Positions 25,827 through 33,013 of a stretch of DNA of 38,942 nucleotides are shown here, in pieces. The notes beneath the pieces were generated by a model that was given only the letters and a program-made list of their open reading frames with translations, made no database searches and was not told where the DNA came from. The DNA is taken from the NCBI GenBank assembly GCA_964417935.1, contig CAYQKF010000042.1, positions 1 through 38,942 of the forward strand. The letters are read 5' to 3'. The position numbers and the translations under genes are program-made. Numbering within the stretch: position 1 is the first letter of the stretch; each line of letters opens with the position of its first letter. Origin of the DNA: NIOZ-UU13 sp964417935. Lineage in GTDB: Bacteria; Planctomycetota; Phycisphaerae; Sedimentisphaerales; Anaerobacaceae.

Positions 25827-25974
25827 TTATTCGTTACGTGTACTACTTAACGTGAGCTCACCAGGAGTGTTCTTGACGACAAACTCAATGATCTGCCCAT
25901 CGCCGGGATAATTTAATGCAACTTTATGCTGTTTTTTTTGTGTCCGTTGCAATATATGTGATAGAATTAGCCAT
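25827..25974 (-). pseudogene. IS110-family transposase, N-terminal relic with frameshift
   Basis: From the ATG at 25974 (AAGGGG 8 nt upstream) the product starts MANSITYIATDTKK, then is thrown out of frame by a run of eight A (25932-25939 on the plus strand). If one A is skipped it continues QHKVALNYPGDGQIIEF and VVKNTPGELT. This fits the first RuvC-like strand and catalytic aspartate of IS110 DEDD transposases (Y-I-G-x-D-x-x-K-x-x-x-x-V-A, then an N-T-x-x-x-L block). After ELT the similarity ends and a stop follows at 25827. The catalytic Asp would be residue 11. It is a dead left-end fragment; the identification rests on about 40 residues. Confidence 0.6.
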
Positions 25975-26084
25975 GATCGGCCCCCTTACATTGTATGCGG
26001 CTCTGTTGCCGCAAGGTTAATAATCCGCGATTAACGGTGGCTACATACCACCTTGTCGCATAAGCTTTATCGGCTTATGACGAC
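25975..26084 (-). ncRNA. Candidate IS110 bridge-RNA region (cluster of four stem-loops)
   Basis: Directly upstream of the IS110 relic, in the position where IS110 elements of the IS621 type encode their bridge RNA, lie four consecutive hairpins: TGCGGC/GCCGCA (25996-26001 with 26008-26013), GTTAAT/ATTAAC (26016-26021 with 26030-26035, 8-nt loop), GGTGG/CCACC (26036-26040 with 26048-26052) and CATAAGC/GCTTATG (26059-26065 with 26073-26079). The last is extended by GTCG/CGAC with one bulge. Packing four stems into about 90 nt is unlike the other gaps here. The role is inference; the transposase is dead, so the RNA may be a relic. Confidence 0.4.
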
Positions 26085-26144
26085 GTTTACAATCACGGGT
26101 CCGGTCGTTCCATATTTTCTACGAAGTTCAGGGAGATAGAGAGA

Positions 26145-27749
26145 ATGATTGAATCGAGACGTTTGAAAGGTATTGTTGTAGGCTTTGTTTTGTTAACAGC
26201 TTTGAGGTGTCAATCTCAATCGTTGTGGGATTTGGCAAATGAAAACAAGGGGCTATTGAAGATTGCTACGCTGTTTACGGCTCATAATGTGCGCGACCAT
26301 TTGGGTACCGAGGAGGGTATAAATAAAGCAATCGACTGGTGTAAGAAGACCGGCGTTACGCATGTTTTCATTGAAACTTTCAGAAGCCGATATACCGCCG
26401 AGAGAAGAACCCTGGAACGAGCGAAATCCAGGTTTGAAGCGGAAGGCTTTGAGGTCTCGGGCTGTGTTACGACCACGCAGGTCGGCAAGATATCGACAGG
26501 CTGGAACCTGATTTCCTGTTATACCAATAAGGGCACGCAAAACCAGCTTCAGGAAATCTTTGAATACACGGCCTCGATATTCGATGAGATTATGATTGAT
26601 GATTTTCTTTTTACCGATTGCCAATGCGAGGAATGTAAAGAGGCGCGGGGTGACAAAACGTGGGCTGATTATCGTTGCGAGCTTATGGTCAGAATGAGCC
26701 GTGAGAGGATATTGGCCCCGGCAAGAGCGGTCAATCCGAATGTGAAAATCATAATCAAATATCCTCAATGGTACGACAATTTCCATAATCGCGGGTATGA
26801 GGTTTCACGTGAAACAGATGACTATGATAGAATCTGGGTCGGCACCGAGACGCGCGATTATGATGATAAGCGCTGGGGAGGAAAAGTTCAGTACGAAGCT
26901 TACTACATTATGCGGTGGCTGGGTGAGATAGGCGGCTCGAAAACGGGCGGCGGGTGGTTTGACCCTTATGGGACGACGGAAAATACATACGTAGAGCAGG
27001 CGCGTCAAACAGTATTGGCAGATGCCAAGGAGATGCTGCTGTTTTGTTATGGGTCGCTGTTGCGAGATACAGGGCCGGCAAATGTCGAGAAATTACGCAC
27101 GGAGATTCCCGGGTTGTTCAAGCTCGCCAAGTTGGTGCGAAATAAACCTCTCAAAGGCATTCTTGCTCCGAAGCCGCCGAACAGCGATGCTTATGATGAG
27201 CAATATGTATTCGATTTCGTGGGGATGTTGGGATTGCCGCTTGTGCCCGTTGCGAAAATTAGCCCTGATGCGAAGGCTGCGTTTTTCTCGGTTCACGCAC
27301 TCGAAGATCCGGAATTCTCTGACAAACTAAAAAAAATGCTCGATGATGAAAAGAAAGTGCTCATAACAGACGGGCTGGCTAAACGGCTGGATGGTGTGGA
27401 TCTTGATGATGAAAATTTGGCAGTCCTAAAAGTCGGTGGGAATCCTCGCGGGTTGCTTGAGTTGAATCGAGAGCAGCTCAAACACATCAGGGACAAATTG
27501 TTGGCGCCATTGGGAATAAAATTTAATGCTCCGAACAAAGTGTCTTTGTACTTAATCGGCGGCGATTGCCTGATTGTCGAGAATTTCAACGATGAGCCAG
27601 TCGATGCAATTCTGGAATTCTCTAAGCCTGTTAAGGCGCGAAAGACATTGGTACTGCCGATAGATGGAGATGTGAAATTTTCCGGTAATCGCAGGATGTT
27701 GAATTTTTCTAAAATAGCGCCACGAACATTAGTGGCGGTTGAGTATTGA
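26145..27749 (+). CDS. Secreted putative glycosidase-like TIM-barrel protein, family unknown
   Basis: 534 residues; GGGAGA and GAGAGA precede the ATG. A signal peptide covers about residues 1-25. The first 330 residues look like a TIM barrel of the broad glycoside-hydrolase-like class: THVFIETFRSRY, then DEIMIDDFLFTDCQCEECKEARG with a C-x-C-x-x-C cluster, WADYRCELMVRMSRE, NVKIIIKYPQWYDNFHNRGYEV, and IWVGTETRD. The acidic pair IDD in the strand before the Cys cluster and the E in GTETRD are candidate catalytic residues. The C-terminal part (about 340-534) has a GATase/trimerisation-like alpha/beta region and an end beta domain (VDAILEFSKPVKARKTLVLP). I cannot assign a CAZy family. It opens the carbohydrate gene cluster; the GH99-like gene begins 31 bp later. 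Confidence 0.6.
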   Translation: MIESRRLKGIVVGFVLLTALRCQSQSLWDLANENKGLLKIATLFTAHNVRDHLGTEEGINKAIDWCKKTGVTHVFIETFRSRYTAERRTLERAKSRFEAEGFEVSGCVTTTQVGKISTGWNLISCYTNKGTQNQLQEIFEYTASIFDEIMIDDFLFTDCQCEECKEARGDKTWADYRCELMVRMSRERILAPARAVNPNVKIIIKYPQWYDNFHNRGYEVSRETDDYDRIWVGTETRDYDDKRWGGKVQYEAYYIMRWLGEIGGSKTGGGWFDPYGTTENTYVEQARQTVLADAKEMLLFCYGSLLRDTGPANVEKLRTEIPGLFKLAKLVRNKPLKGILAPKPPNSDAYDEQYVFDFVGMLGLPLVPVAKISPDAKAAFFSVHALEDPEFSDKLKKMLDDEKKVLITDGLAKRLDGVDLDDENLAVLKVGGNPRGLLELNREQLKHIRDKLLAPLGIKFNAPNKVSLYLIGGDCLIVENFNDEPVDAILEFSKPVKARKTLVLPIDGDVKFSGNRRMLNFSKIAPRTLVAVEY

Positions 27750-27780
27750 CGAACTTTATACAAGGTTGAGGAGGTTAAGT

Positions 27781-29559
27781 ATGACTGCATTGCGTAGAAA
27801 TAAACTCTTATCGGTGTTGCTGTTTGTGCTTATCAGCTTTGCGACGGCATCGCAGGGCGGTGTGGCGTTAGGCGCCGAGGCCCTGGGTAAGACGGTATCT
27901 CGGAGGGTTATGACGTTTTATTATCCGTGGTATGGTACGCCTGATGGGCCGGGCGGGGCTGGCAGAACGGTGCACTGGCGGCGCATTGATGCAGCCAACA
28001 AGGACATTGAGGCAAGTACCAATTATCCGATACTTGGTGCATACGACTCGCACGACCCGAAGCTGATAGACCGGCACTGTCAGTGGGCCAGGTATGCTAA
28101 TATCGATACGTTCATTGTCAGCTGGTGGGGCCACAATAGTTTCTCTGGCCGTGCGATGGATAAGATTCTCGATGGCTGCCGGCGTAATGCTTTGAGCGCG
28201 TGTATCTACTACGAGACTGTTCCGCGGCCGCAGACGCCGCAGTCGGCTGCGGATGATATTATCAAGGTTCTAAGTAAATACGGCAAGCATAACGCTTATC
28301 TAAAAGTAAAAGCAAAGCCGGTGGTATTTGTCTATGGTCGTGCCCTTGGACAGCTCGGACTGGAGGGCTGGCTCAAGGCTGTCGAATTGGTCAACGGGAA
28401 GTATAAAGAAGGTGTTACTGCGATTGGTGATAAGTTTAGCTATGGTTCGGCCCGCGTTTTTGACGGTGTTCATACCTATAACACTGCCGGTTTACTGAGA
28501 AGCATGAGGCCTGCCGAGGTACGCAAGTGGGCTGCGGGGACATATCAGTCTTGGGTGCAGTTAGCCGGCCAGGCCGGCAAGATTAGTGCCATAACGGTAA
28601 TTCCCGGCTACGACGACACGAAGATACGCAAGCCTGGTCTTGCCGTTGGTCGCTACGACGGCAAGCTCTACCGTGTTCAGTGGGAAGAGGCCATCAAGGC
28701 TGACCCGCACTGGATACTGATTACCAGCTTCAACGAATGGCACGAGGGCAGTGAGATAGAGCCGTCAGTAGAATACGGCCGGCAGTATCTTGACCTCACT
28801 GCCGAGTATGCCAAAAACTTTAAGGCCAAAAAACGTGGCAGCAGGGACAGGACTGCTTCCGGAGGGTTATCCATCGAGGAGAAAGCCCGGCTGCGTGAGA
28901 AGTTTGAGGGACTTCAAATCGGGATTTTAGCCGGTGCGGATTCGATGGCCTTTTGGTGGCTTCTGGATGTGGGAGTTGGTACGGAGGTTTTGACGTGGGA
29001 GGATGTGGCGAGTGGTGATTTGACGGCGCAAAAGTATCCTGTCTTACTATACTGTGGGGGGGAGCGTTATCGCCGCAGCGTTCATAAAACCGGCGATGTC
29101 GATGATGCACTGGCTGGCTATCTGAGAGGAGGTGGCTGTCTTTTGGTTTTGCCTGCGCTGCCCTGGCCTTTTTACTACGACCAGAACGGTCTGGCGGTAA
29201 ACGGCAGCAGCCAATTTGGCCTGACGTTGCGCATTGGATGGGAAAGGCCGCCGCGGGGTTTGAGGCTTCATTTTGTTCAACCAAAGCGTTACCTGCCGCA
29301 TATTTCTGAGCAATTTCCATTTCCCACATCGGGAGACCTTCGCTGGAGGCCGTTCTTTGCCGGTGAGGGTGCCAAACATACTTCGCTACTTCAATTGCGC
29401 GGCGGTGATGAGGATTACCTCGGCGATGCTGTTGCTTATGTTGAGTTGAACGGTGGCGGGCGAATTCTCTACGTCTGGTTCGGCCTGCTCGACGATCCTT
29501 ATGCAGAGGCCTTGCTGTACGATGTATTTGACTTCACAGCCGTACGGCTCGGCCGTTAA
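27781..29559 (+). CDS. GH99-like exported glycosidase with C-terminal GATase-like domain
   Basis: 592 residues. I chose the ATG at 27781 because GAGGAGG precedes it closely; an earlier in-frame start at 27739 overlaps the upstream gene and has none. After a signal peptide, residues about 42-365 form a GH99-like barrel: VMTFYYPWYGTPDG, YDSHDPKLIDRHCQWARYANIDTFIVSWWG, KPVVFVYGR, and the active-site block SFNEWHEGSEIEP. In GH99 the two glutamates of NEWHE are catalytic; here they are Glu319 and Glu322. The family cleaves alpha-mannosidic bonds internally (endo-alpha-1,2-mannosidase/mannanase), but the exact substrate is unproven here. Residues about 385-592 resemble a glutamine-amidotransferase-like fold (VGVGTEVLTWEDV; LAGYLRGGGCLLVLP), common as a partner in secreted glycosidases. 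Confidence 0.82.
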   Translation: MTALRRNKLLSVLLFVLISFATASQGGVALGAEALGKTVSRRVMTFYYPWYGTPDGPGGAGRTVHWRRIDAANKDIEASTNYPILGAYDSHDPKLIDRHCQWARYANIDTFIVSWWGHNSFSGRAMDKILDGCRRNALSACIYYETVPRPQTPQSAADDIIKVLSKYGKHNAYLKVKAKPVVFVYGRALGQLGLEGWLKAVELVNGKYKEGVTAIGDKFSYGSARVFDGVHTYNTAGLLRSMRPAEVRKWAAGTYQSWVQLAGQAGKISAITVIPGYDDTKIRKPGLAVGRYDGKLYRVQWEEAIKADPHWILITSFNEWHEGSEIEPSVEYGRQYLDLTAEYAKNFKAKKRGSRDRTASGGLSIEEKARLREKFEGLQIGILAGADSMAFWWLLDVGVGTEVLTWEDVASGDLTAQKYPVLLYCGGERYRRSVHKTGDVDDALAGYLRGGGCLLVLPALPWPFYYDQNGLAVNGSSQFGLTLRIGWERPPRGLRLHFVQPKRYLPHISEQFPFPTSGDLRWRPFFAGEGAKHTSLLQLRGGDEDYLGDAVAYVELNGGGRILYVWFGLLDDPYAEALLYDVFDFTAVRLGR

Positions 29560-29601
29560 AGAAGTGATTTATTGAGGGAGAAATTACAGTTTTTCAACGG
29601 T

Positions 29602-29621
29602 ACCCCCAGCTTTTTGGGGGT
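29602..29621. repeat. Hairpin after the GH99-like gene
   Basis: ACCCCCA (29602-29608) and TGGGGGT (29615-29621) with a 6-nt loop, about 45 bp past the GH99-like stop. No T-tract follows, so terminator function is uncertain. The gap 29560-30078 shows no gene I trust: an open frame at 29742-30020 lacks a ribosome binding site and family features. Confidence 0.4.
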
Positions 29622-29908
29622 GGTCATCTGCCCGTATTGTAAGAGATTCTTCTATGAATTATCCACTAACAGGATAATTTTTAACGAATTCGTTGCAAAT
29701 CCAGTGGAATTTGGGCATACTGTTGGTTCGCAGGATGTCAAATGGGGGCGATTGTGAGTGGCGGTTTTGTGGGCAAATGTAACGTCTTTATTAGAAATAA
29801 GTTACAGGAAAAATGTTGGGCTTTGGGCAGGTCGCAGAGGCGGCAGAAAAAAATGATGCCTTTTTTATCCAGTATTGCTGAGAAGCAGCTTGAGGAGTGG
29901 ATCTTGAG

Positions 29909-29945
29909 TTATCAACAGGTTATCCACAACGCAAAATTACCCACA
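29909..29945 (+). promoter_or_regulatory. Cluster of three DnaA-box-like sites
   Basis: TTATCAACA (29909-29917), TTATCCACA (29920-29928, perfect consensus) and TTACCCACA (29937-29945) lie on the same strand within 37 bp, followed 60 bp later by an A/T-rich stretch (30005-30078). This could be a DnaA-binding locus. None of the usual oriC neighbours (dnaA, dnaN, parAB, rpmH) is here, and the nearby genes are metabolic. Confidence 0.45.
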
Positions 29946-30078
29946 GTGGTAATTGTACAGGTCGTCGTAGCACCAGCATGCGACAAAAAAGAGGTGCTGG
30001 GATTGTATAAGTGTTTGTAAATACAGGCTATAAATAGAATAGCGAACGGATGGAATATTTAGTATTAAAGATGATAAG

Positions 30079-31053
30079 ATGAAGAATACGCTGATTAATA
30101 TTGGCGAGTCGATCCACGCGTCGATTCCGAAGACCGGCATGATAATGAAGCAGTTGGTGGAACTCAGCTCCGATGCTTATTCAAGGCCAAACGAACCGCT
30201 GAATTATATTAGGGCCCTAATTGAATCACAGATTGCTGACGGCGCTGATTATATAGCGGTTAATCTCGATGCCTTTGGCGAGGACGAGCCGCAGCTTTGT
30301 GTCGATATGATAGTCGAGTACGTCCGAATGGTTCGTAAGTGGGGCAACGGCGTGCCGATTTGCATCGACAGCAGTAACAACGATGTTCTGATAGCGGGCC
30401 TGAAGGAATGGTACAATACCGTAGGGGCGGTTCGCGAACCGCCCTTGCTACAGCCGCTGATAAATTCGGTCAAGGTCTATACGGCTGAGGAAATCCTGCC
30501 GCTGAAGAAGGATTTCGACTTTGCGTTCATCGGTCTTTTGGTTAGTGAGGAAGCAGCCACTGGGCCCGGAGGCTCACACTCGGTCGATGAGCTGTATTCC
30601 TTAGCCAAACAGATTTTTGCCAAGGCGGTCGGCGAATACGGCTTTGTGCCCGGCGAGATATTCTTCGACTCGACCGTGTTTCCGTTAGCGATAGATATGC
30701 CGATGGAATCGGGCGTGCCGGGTTATACGTACAGGGCGTTCGAGACGATAAAGAAAATCAAAAGCGATGCGCAGATGAAGGGTGTGCATTGCTCGCTTGG
30801 GGTGAGTAACTGTGTCCGCGACCTGCCGGGCCGAAGAATCGGTATCTGCAGGGCATACGTTGCAAAGGCGATGGAGTACGGCCTTGATGCTGCGATTGTC
30901 AACGTCGCGCACCACTATGGGCAGGTTGAGCCAGCTGCGGAACTGCTGGAATTAGTGGATGCCTACGCAAAGATGGATGGCTCGGCTGAAAGTTTGAACA
31001 GAGCGATGGAATTGATGGGCAAATTCTGCCGGGAAAACAGAAAAGGAGCATAA
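30079..31053 (+). CDS. Pterin-binding (methyltetrahydrofolate/corrinoid-type) methyltransferase
   Basis: 324 residues. The whole length is a pterin-binding TIM barrel (PF00809 type), like AcsE and the MeTHF-binding domain of MetH: LINIGESIHASIP at the start, ADYIAVNLDAFGEDEP, VPICIDSSNNDVLIAGL, LINSVKVY, DFAFIGLL, and late-barrel LGVSNCVRDLPGR. No B12-binding domain is present, so a separate corrinoid protein would be needed; none is in this window. Family members move a methyl group between tetrahydrofolate and a corrinoid cofactor. The GH127 gene starts 4 bp after its stop, so the two are coupled. A 20-bp perfect palindrome sits inside the frame at 30425-30444 and encodes extra residues (GAVREPPL). 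No strong ribosome binding site precedes the ATG. Confidence 0.85.
   Translation: MKNTLINIGESIHASIPKTGMIMKQLVELSSDAYSRPNEPLNYIRALIESQIADGADYIAVNLDAFGEDEPQLCVDMIVEYVRMVRKWGNGVPICIDSSNNDVLIAGLKEWYNTVGAVREPPLLQPLINSVKVYTAEEILPLKKDFDFAFIGLLVSEEAATGPGGSHSVDELYSLAKQIFAKAVGEYGFVPGEIFFDSTVFPLAIDMPMESGVPGYTYRAFETIKKIKSDAQMKGVHCSLGVSNCVRDLPGRRIGICRAYVAKAMEYGLDAAIVNVAHHYGQVEPAAELLELVDAYAKMDGSAESLNRAMELMGKFCRENRKGA
30425..30444. repeat. Palindromic repeat inside the methyltransferase gene
   Basis: A perfect 20-bp palindrome, GGGCGGTTCG followed by its reverse complement, within TAGGGGCGG...CCGCCCTTGC. It looks like an intergenic-type dispersed hairpin carried in frame; it encodes about residues 114-123 (GAVREPPLLQ), between the IDSSN strand region and LINSVKVY. 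Confidence 0.65.
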
Positions 31054-31057
31054 GGAA

Positions 31058-33013
31058 GTGGAAAAGATACGATTATTAAGAAAACAGCTTTTTGAGATAC
31101 CGAACGGTATCATGTGGATTGCAATTTTAGCGATATTCGTATTTGCAACAGGCTGCCAAACGCAGGAATCTGGTCAATTGCGGGCTGTTCCGTTTACCGA
31201 TGTTGTTATTGCCGATGAGTTCTGGGCGCCGCGGATGGAGACAAACCGCAAAGTTACAGTGCCTTACGATTTCAAAAAGTGCGAAGAAACCGGCAGAATC
31301 GACAACTTTGCGAAGGCAGGCGGTCTGATGGAAGGGAAGTTCGAAGGCATCTACTTTAACGATTCCGACCTCTACAAGGTCATAGAAGGGGCCGCCTATT
31401 CCTTGAAAATCCATCCCGACCCGGAACTCGAAAAATACGTTGACGGCGTGATTTGCAAAATCGCCTCAGTTCAGTGGGAGGACGGCTATCTTTACACGTT
31501 TTATTCTCTGCCCGAGCGCCAGCCGGAAAAACGCTGGACGGATGTTCGCCATAAGCATGAGCTTTACTGTGCGGGCCATTTCTTCGAGGCTGCTGTTGCA
31601 TACTACCAGGCTACAGGGAAAAGAAAAATTCTTGAAGTGGCAATTCGGCTTGCCGATTACATCGACTCGGTTTTCGGCCCCGAGAAGAGACACGATGTGC
31701 CCGGTCACGAGGAGATTGAGATAGGCCTGGTGAAGTTGTATCGGGTAACCGGTGACGAGAAATATCTGGCGCTTGCGAAATTCTTCCTCGATGAGCGTGG
31801 CCAATCTGAGAGACGCGAGATTTACGGTGAATACTGCCAGGACCATAAGCCGGTGGTTGAACAGGACTCTGCGGTGGGCCACGCCGTCCGGGCGGGGTAT
31901 TTGTATTCCGGGATGGCGGATGTGGCGGCCCTGATAGGCGATACCGGTTACGTCGAAGCGCTCGAGTGGATATGGTGGGACGTTGTCTCGAAGAAGCTGT
32001 ATATCACCGGCGGTGTAGGAGCTCGGCGCGGCGGCGAATCCTTTGGTAAAGGTTACGAGCTGCCTAACAAGACGGCCTATTGTGAGACCTGTGCGGCCAT
32101 TGCCAACGCTATGTGGGACCATCGGATGTTTTTATTGGGCGGCGATGCGAAGTATATCGATGTGCTGGAGCGAGTTATCTACAATGGTTTTCTTTCGGGT
32201 ATTTCGCTAAGCGGTGATGAGTTTTTCTACCAGAACCCGTTAGCCAGTGACGGCAAGTATCAGCGAAGCCCGTGGTTCGGCTGTGCCTGCTGTCCTACGA
32301 ACATCGTCCGCTTTATGCCGTCGCTTCCCGGCTACGCTTACGCGCAACAAGGTAACGTTTTGTATGTGAATCTTTTTATCGGTGGAAGCGCCACAATCAA
32401 GATGCCTAATAATACCGTGCGCTTAGAGCAGGAGACGCGCTATCCGTGGGACGGGGAGGTGAAGATTACGGTTGAGCCGGAGCGTTCTAAGAAATTTACG
32501 ATTTGTGTTCGGGTCCCCGGCTGGGTGCGGAATGAACCTGTTCCCAGCGACCTTTATCGCTTTTTGGACGAAAACCCAAAGAAAGCAAAACTCAAGGTCA
32601 ACGGCGAATTTGTTGAATTAAATATTGATAAGGGCTTTGCGTCTATCAGCCGCAGGTGGGAAAAGGGCGACACAATCGAACTGAACCTGCCGATGCCGAT
32701 ACGTCGTGTAGTTTCTCATCCGAACGTCAAGGACAACGCAGGGCGTACAGCCGTCCAGCGTGGGCCTGTTGTGTATTGCTTCGAAGGGGTGGATAATCCG
32801 CAAGGTGTGGCAAGGCTGGTTTTGCCGGCGGATACGAAATTGCACGCCGAATATCACGGCGATTTGTTGGGCGGCATCATGATAATCAAGGGCCAGGGAG
32901 AAATACCGCTTGAAAGCGTTGAGGTGGTTGCGATTCCTTATTACGCCTGGGCACACCGCGGCAAAAGCGAGATGGCGGTATGGCTGCCGAAGTCCGCCGA
33001 AGGAGGAAATTGA
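31058..33013 (+). CDS. GH127 beta-L-arabinofuranosidase-family lipoprotein
   Basis: 651 residues, GTG start with AAGGAG 9 nt upstream and 4 bp after the methyltransferase stop. The N-terminus has a membrane stretch ending FATGC, a plausible lipobox. The catalytic domain (formerly DUF1680) carries the full active site of the family: Glu327, Glu343 and Cys345 (YCETC), Cys411 and Cys412 (CACCPTN). Spacing of the first three equals that of Bifidobacterium HypBA1 (Glu322, Glu338, Cys340), where a zinc held by Glu and three Cys activates a cysteine nucleophile. A C-terminal beta region follows (about 440-650). GH127 members remove beta-L-arabinofuranose or, in some cases, other rare pectin sugars. 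The beta-helix gene overlaps its stop by one base (TGATG). Confidence 0.93.
   Translation: MEKIRLLRKQLFEIPNGIMWIAILAIFVFATGCQTQESGQLRAVPFTDVVIADEFWAPRMETNRKVTVPYDFKKCEETGRIDNFAKAGGLMEGKFEGIYFNDSDLYKVIEGAAYSLKIHPDPELEKYVDGVICKIASVQWEDGYLYTFYSLPERQPEKRWTDVRHKHELYCAGHFFEAAVAYYQATGKRKILEVAIRLADYIDSVFGPEKRHDVPGHEEIEIGLVKLYRVTGDEKYLALAKFFLDERGQSERREIYGEYCQDHKPVVEQDSAVGHAVRAGYLYSGMADVAALIGDTGYVEALEWIWWDVVSKKLYITGGVGARRGGESFGKGYELPNKTAYCETCAAIANAMWDHRMFLLGGDAKYIDVLERVIYNGFLSGISLSGDEFFYQNPLASDGKYQRSPWFGCACCPTNIVRFMPSLPGYAYAQQGNVLYVNLFIGGSATIKMPNNTVRLEQETRYPWDGEVKITVEPERSKKFTICVRVPGWVRNEPVPSDLYRFLDENPKKAKLKVNGEFVELNIDKGFASISRRWEKGDTIELNLPMPIRRVVSHPNVKDNAGRTAVQRGPVVYCFEGVDNPQGVARLVLPADTKLHAEYHGDLLGGIMIIKGQGEIPLESVEVVAIPYYAWAHRGKSEMAVWLPKSAEGGN

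Noticed and set aside
29742..30020. 92-codon open frame over the DnaA-box-like sites
   Set aside because: No ribosome binding site, no signal peptide or domain, and composition unlike the neighbouring genes.
29600..30078. Chromosomal origin of replication
   Set aside because: Three DnaA-box-like sites alone are not enough; dnaA, dnaN, rpmH, gidA or a parAB pair are not near, and skew cannot be judged from this window.
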